Assembly (NCBI RefSeq): GCF_001648555.1
Contig: NZ_LQXM01000026.1
Span: forward strand, 62,001-126,000
Length of the DNA: 64,000 bases
Direction: 5' to 3'
From: Rossellomorea aquimaris TF-12
GTDB taxonomy: Bacteria; Bacillota; Bacilli; Bacillales; Bacillaceae_B
Shown: piece by piece, positions 62,701 through 64,000 of the stretch
Layout: each line of letters opens with the position of its first letter
How positions within the stretch are numbered: the stretch's first letter is position 1
Position numbers and translations under genes: made by a program
The notes under the pieces: model-generated
Told to the model about the DNA's origin: nothing
The model's database searches: none
What the model saw: the letters and a program-made list of their open reading frames with translations, nothing else

Positions 62701-62739
62701 AATCGGGTGCACCTCTTGAATAGATGCACCCGATTTTTT
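62701..62739. terminator. Bidirectional terminator between yitW and the Fnr gene
   Basis: AATCGGGTGCA (62701-62711) pairs with TGCACCCGATT (62725-62735), with A- and T-runs. The stop of the convergent gene overlaps the T-run. Confidence 0.9.
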
Positions 62740-63430
62740 AATCAATTCTGCAAATTGAAATGGGACAATTCTCGCAATCAATTTCATCTTTTAAATAATC
62801 CAGGTTATGAACCGTAATATATCCTTTCTCTAAAGAAAGGACCTTTTGTTTTTTTAACTCGCTAAGTAATCGATTCACAACTTCTCTAGACGTTCCGCAA
62901 AAATTGGCCAACTCTTGGTTTGTTAAAGGGAAGTCAATTAATATGCCCTCATCCAAAGATTTACCATAACTATTTGTTAATCGAATAATAGTTGAATATA
63001 ATGCTCCTTTTTTTCCATGAAGAATTAGGTCTCGAAACTTTGTTTGGTTTTGCTGATTTTGATGCTGAATCCATTTCAACCACTGAATGGTTAATTCTCC
63101 ATTATTAGAGAGCTGTTGTTCGAACCTTTCTTTAGGTAGAGCATAAACTTCAACGTTTTCCATGACTTTTGCATTTAACATATAGGATGATTCTCTACAA
63201 AATAACGTTAATTCCCCTATGACATCATTATTGGAACATATACGCATTGAAAGCTCTCGTCCGTCAGCGATGACCTTACTAACCTGAATTCTTCCTGATT
63301 TGATCAAAAAAAGCTCATTAGCCATCTGTCCTTCTTGAAAGAGGTAATGTCCTTTTTTAACGCTCTTTAAGATGTTGGCTTCTAAAAACATGCTTCTAAT
63401 TTCAGTCGGAACTTTAATTAAATCACTCAT
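62738..63430 (-). CDS. fnr: Crp/Fnr-family oxygen-responsive regulator, Fnr type
   Basis: 230 residues. An N-terminal cyclic-nucleotide-binding-like beta barrel (about 20-140), a long dimer helix, and a C-terminal winged helix (TNQELANFCGTSREVVNRLLSE). The last residues carry C219-x2-C222-x4-C227 (CENCPISIC), the spacing of the [4Fe-4S] ligands at the C-terminus of Bacillus Fnr. It should control genes for anaerobic growth, with the cluster sensing oxygen. ATG 63430 follows GATGTGATC. Confidence 0.87.
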   Translation of the reverse strand: MSDLIKVPTEIRSMFLEANILKSVKKGHYLFQEGQMANELFLIKSGRIQVSKVIADGRELSMRICSNNDVIGELTLFCRESSYMLNAKVMENVEVYALPKERFEQQLSNNGELTIQWLKWIQHQNQQNQTKFRDLILHGKKGALYSTIIRLTNSYGKSLDEGILIDFPLTNQELANFCGTSREVVNRLLSELKKQKVLSLEKGYITVHNLDYLKDEIDCENCPISICRID

Positions 63431-63457
63431 TTAGATCACATCTTTTCTTTAAATAAA

Positions 63458-63492
63458 GTCTATTGCCTTTAACTTTATCAAAGACAATAGAC
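63458..63492 (-). terminator. Probable terminator of uppP
   Basis: GTCTATTG (63458-63465) pairs with CAATAGAC (63485-63492), with inner CTTT/AAAG pairing; on the minus strand TTTATTT follows. Confidence 0.6.
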
Positions 63493-63505
63493 AATTAATA
63501 GGTGG

Positions 63506-64000
63506 TTAGGCAAAAATAATAACCAATGTTCCTACTATGAAACAGTAAATAGCGAAATACTTAAGGTTCCCTTTAGCCATAATATTCATAAACCATTTTA
63601 ACGAGAAGTAAGAAGCAACAAGGGAAGCTAAAAACGCTACAGTGTAAGGAATCGCCATTTCAGATAGGTTTTTGGCTTCCATTAAGTCACTAATTCCGAA
63701 TACCATGACTCCTAAACTGACGGGGATATATAATAGAAAGGAAAATCGCAAGGCAGTTTCAGCTTTCATTCCCCTCGCCATAGCAGCAACGATAGTTGCT
63801 CCTGAACGACTGATCCCTGGAATAAGTGCTACTGCTTGAGCGGCTCCAATGATTAGAGCATCCTTTATATTTAAATCTCCGTCGTTTTTTCCACCCTTAA
63901 AATTACGGATTGCCCATAGTGCAAATCCTGTAATAATTAAAGTAATACCAACTGTAATCACTTTAGATAGATTTTCTTCAATAACATCACCAAAAAGTAC
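63506..64000 (-). CDS. uppP: Undecaprenyl-diphosphatase UppP/BacA, C-terminal part (5' end outside window)
   Basis: 165 codons are visible; the frame is open to the window edge, so about 100 N-terminal residues are missing. [13 protein letters not shown] carries the conserved PGxSRSG motif, followed by hydrophobic helices ([17 protein letters not shown]). The enzyme recycles the lipid carrier of cell-wall synthesis by removing a phosphate from undecaprenyl diphosphate, and gives bacitracin tolerance when abundant. Confidence 0.9.
   Translation of the reverse strand, partial: VLFGDVIEENLSKVITVGITLIITGFALWAIRNFKGGKNDGDLNIKDALIIGAAQAVALIPGISRSGATIVAAMARGMKAETALRFSFLLYIPVSLGVMVFGISDLMEAKNLSEMAIPYTVAFLASLVASYFSLKWFMNIMAKGNLKYFAIYCFIVGTLVIIFA

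Overview
The window is 64 kb of a low-GC, endospore-forming Bacillaceae chromosome; I cannot name the genus. The evidence is a complete gerPA-F spore-coat operon, asnO, addBA, Shine-Dalgarno sites of the AAGGAGG type, many TTG starts, and two blocks that follow Bacillus subtilis gene order: addB-addA-yisB-gerP-yisK-yisL-yisN-asnO-yisP-yisQ (about 17.8-45.1 kb) and yitS-yitT-ipi-yizC-yitU-yitV-yitW (57.3-62.7 kb). Both blocks carry insertions relative to B. subtilis.

Region 0-16.5 kb looks like a substrate-uptake and acyl-CoA metabolism island. It starts with the C-terminal part of a TPR/BTAD activator and an HD-GYP protein. A Liv-type ABC importer (binding protein, two ATPases, two permeases) runs into a KAS III-like enzyme, an alpha/beta hydrolase, a FabG-type reductase and a thiolase, and an acyl-CoA ligase gene lies further on. 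The hydrolase gene is split by a 1482-bp IS1595-family element with a perfect 8-bp target duplication, and the intact frame can be rebuilt. The promoters before the binding-protein gene and before the ligase gene share an unusual module: two TGTAAC-type repeats 11 bp apart, then TAAAGT. This suggests one regulator, possibly the BTAD protein. A degenerate endonuclease I pseudogene lies between thiolase and ligase.

Region 16.5-36.8 kb holds a GNAT acetyltransferase and VOC protein (just before it), an MFS transporter, the AddAB helicase-nuclease, YisB, the gerP cluster (with sigma-K-type promoters before gerPA and, separately, before gerPF), a DUF418 membrane protein, YisK, YisL, a FIST-PAS-GGDEF-EAL c-di-GMP protein with a degenerate cyclase motif, a small membrane protein, YisN and AsnO. 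Region 37-41 kb is a three-gene overlapping carotenoid operon: two CrtN/CrtI-type desaturases and a CrtM-like synthase. The synthase sits at the yisP position and keeps both Asp-rich motifs. Upstream are four TTGTA-type direct repeats at 11-13 bp spacing.

Region 41-54 kb holds glnK-amt under a TnrA/GlnR-like box, a small hydrophobic protein, a MATE exporter, and a maltodextrin locus: neopullulanase/cyclomaltodextrinase divergent from malE-malF-malG, a surface-anchored alpha-amylase and malR, with several LacI/CcpA-type operators in the divergent region. Region 53.8-64 kb holds a stress-type SDR, a CoA-disulfide reductase-like enzyme, a YajQ-family protein, the yit block, an Fnr-type regulator with a C-terminal Cys cluster, and the C-terminal part of uppP.

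Two kinds of non-coding repeat stand out. One is a dispersed family at five sites whose end matches the IS1595 end and which continues into a GC-rich hairpin. The other is two unrelated intergenic arrays (about 3.1 kb and 43.1-43.2 kb), each with a short core recurring at exactly 21-nt steps. I saw no rRNA, tRNA or CRISPR array.
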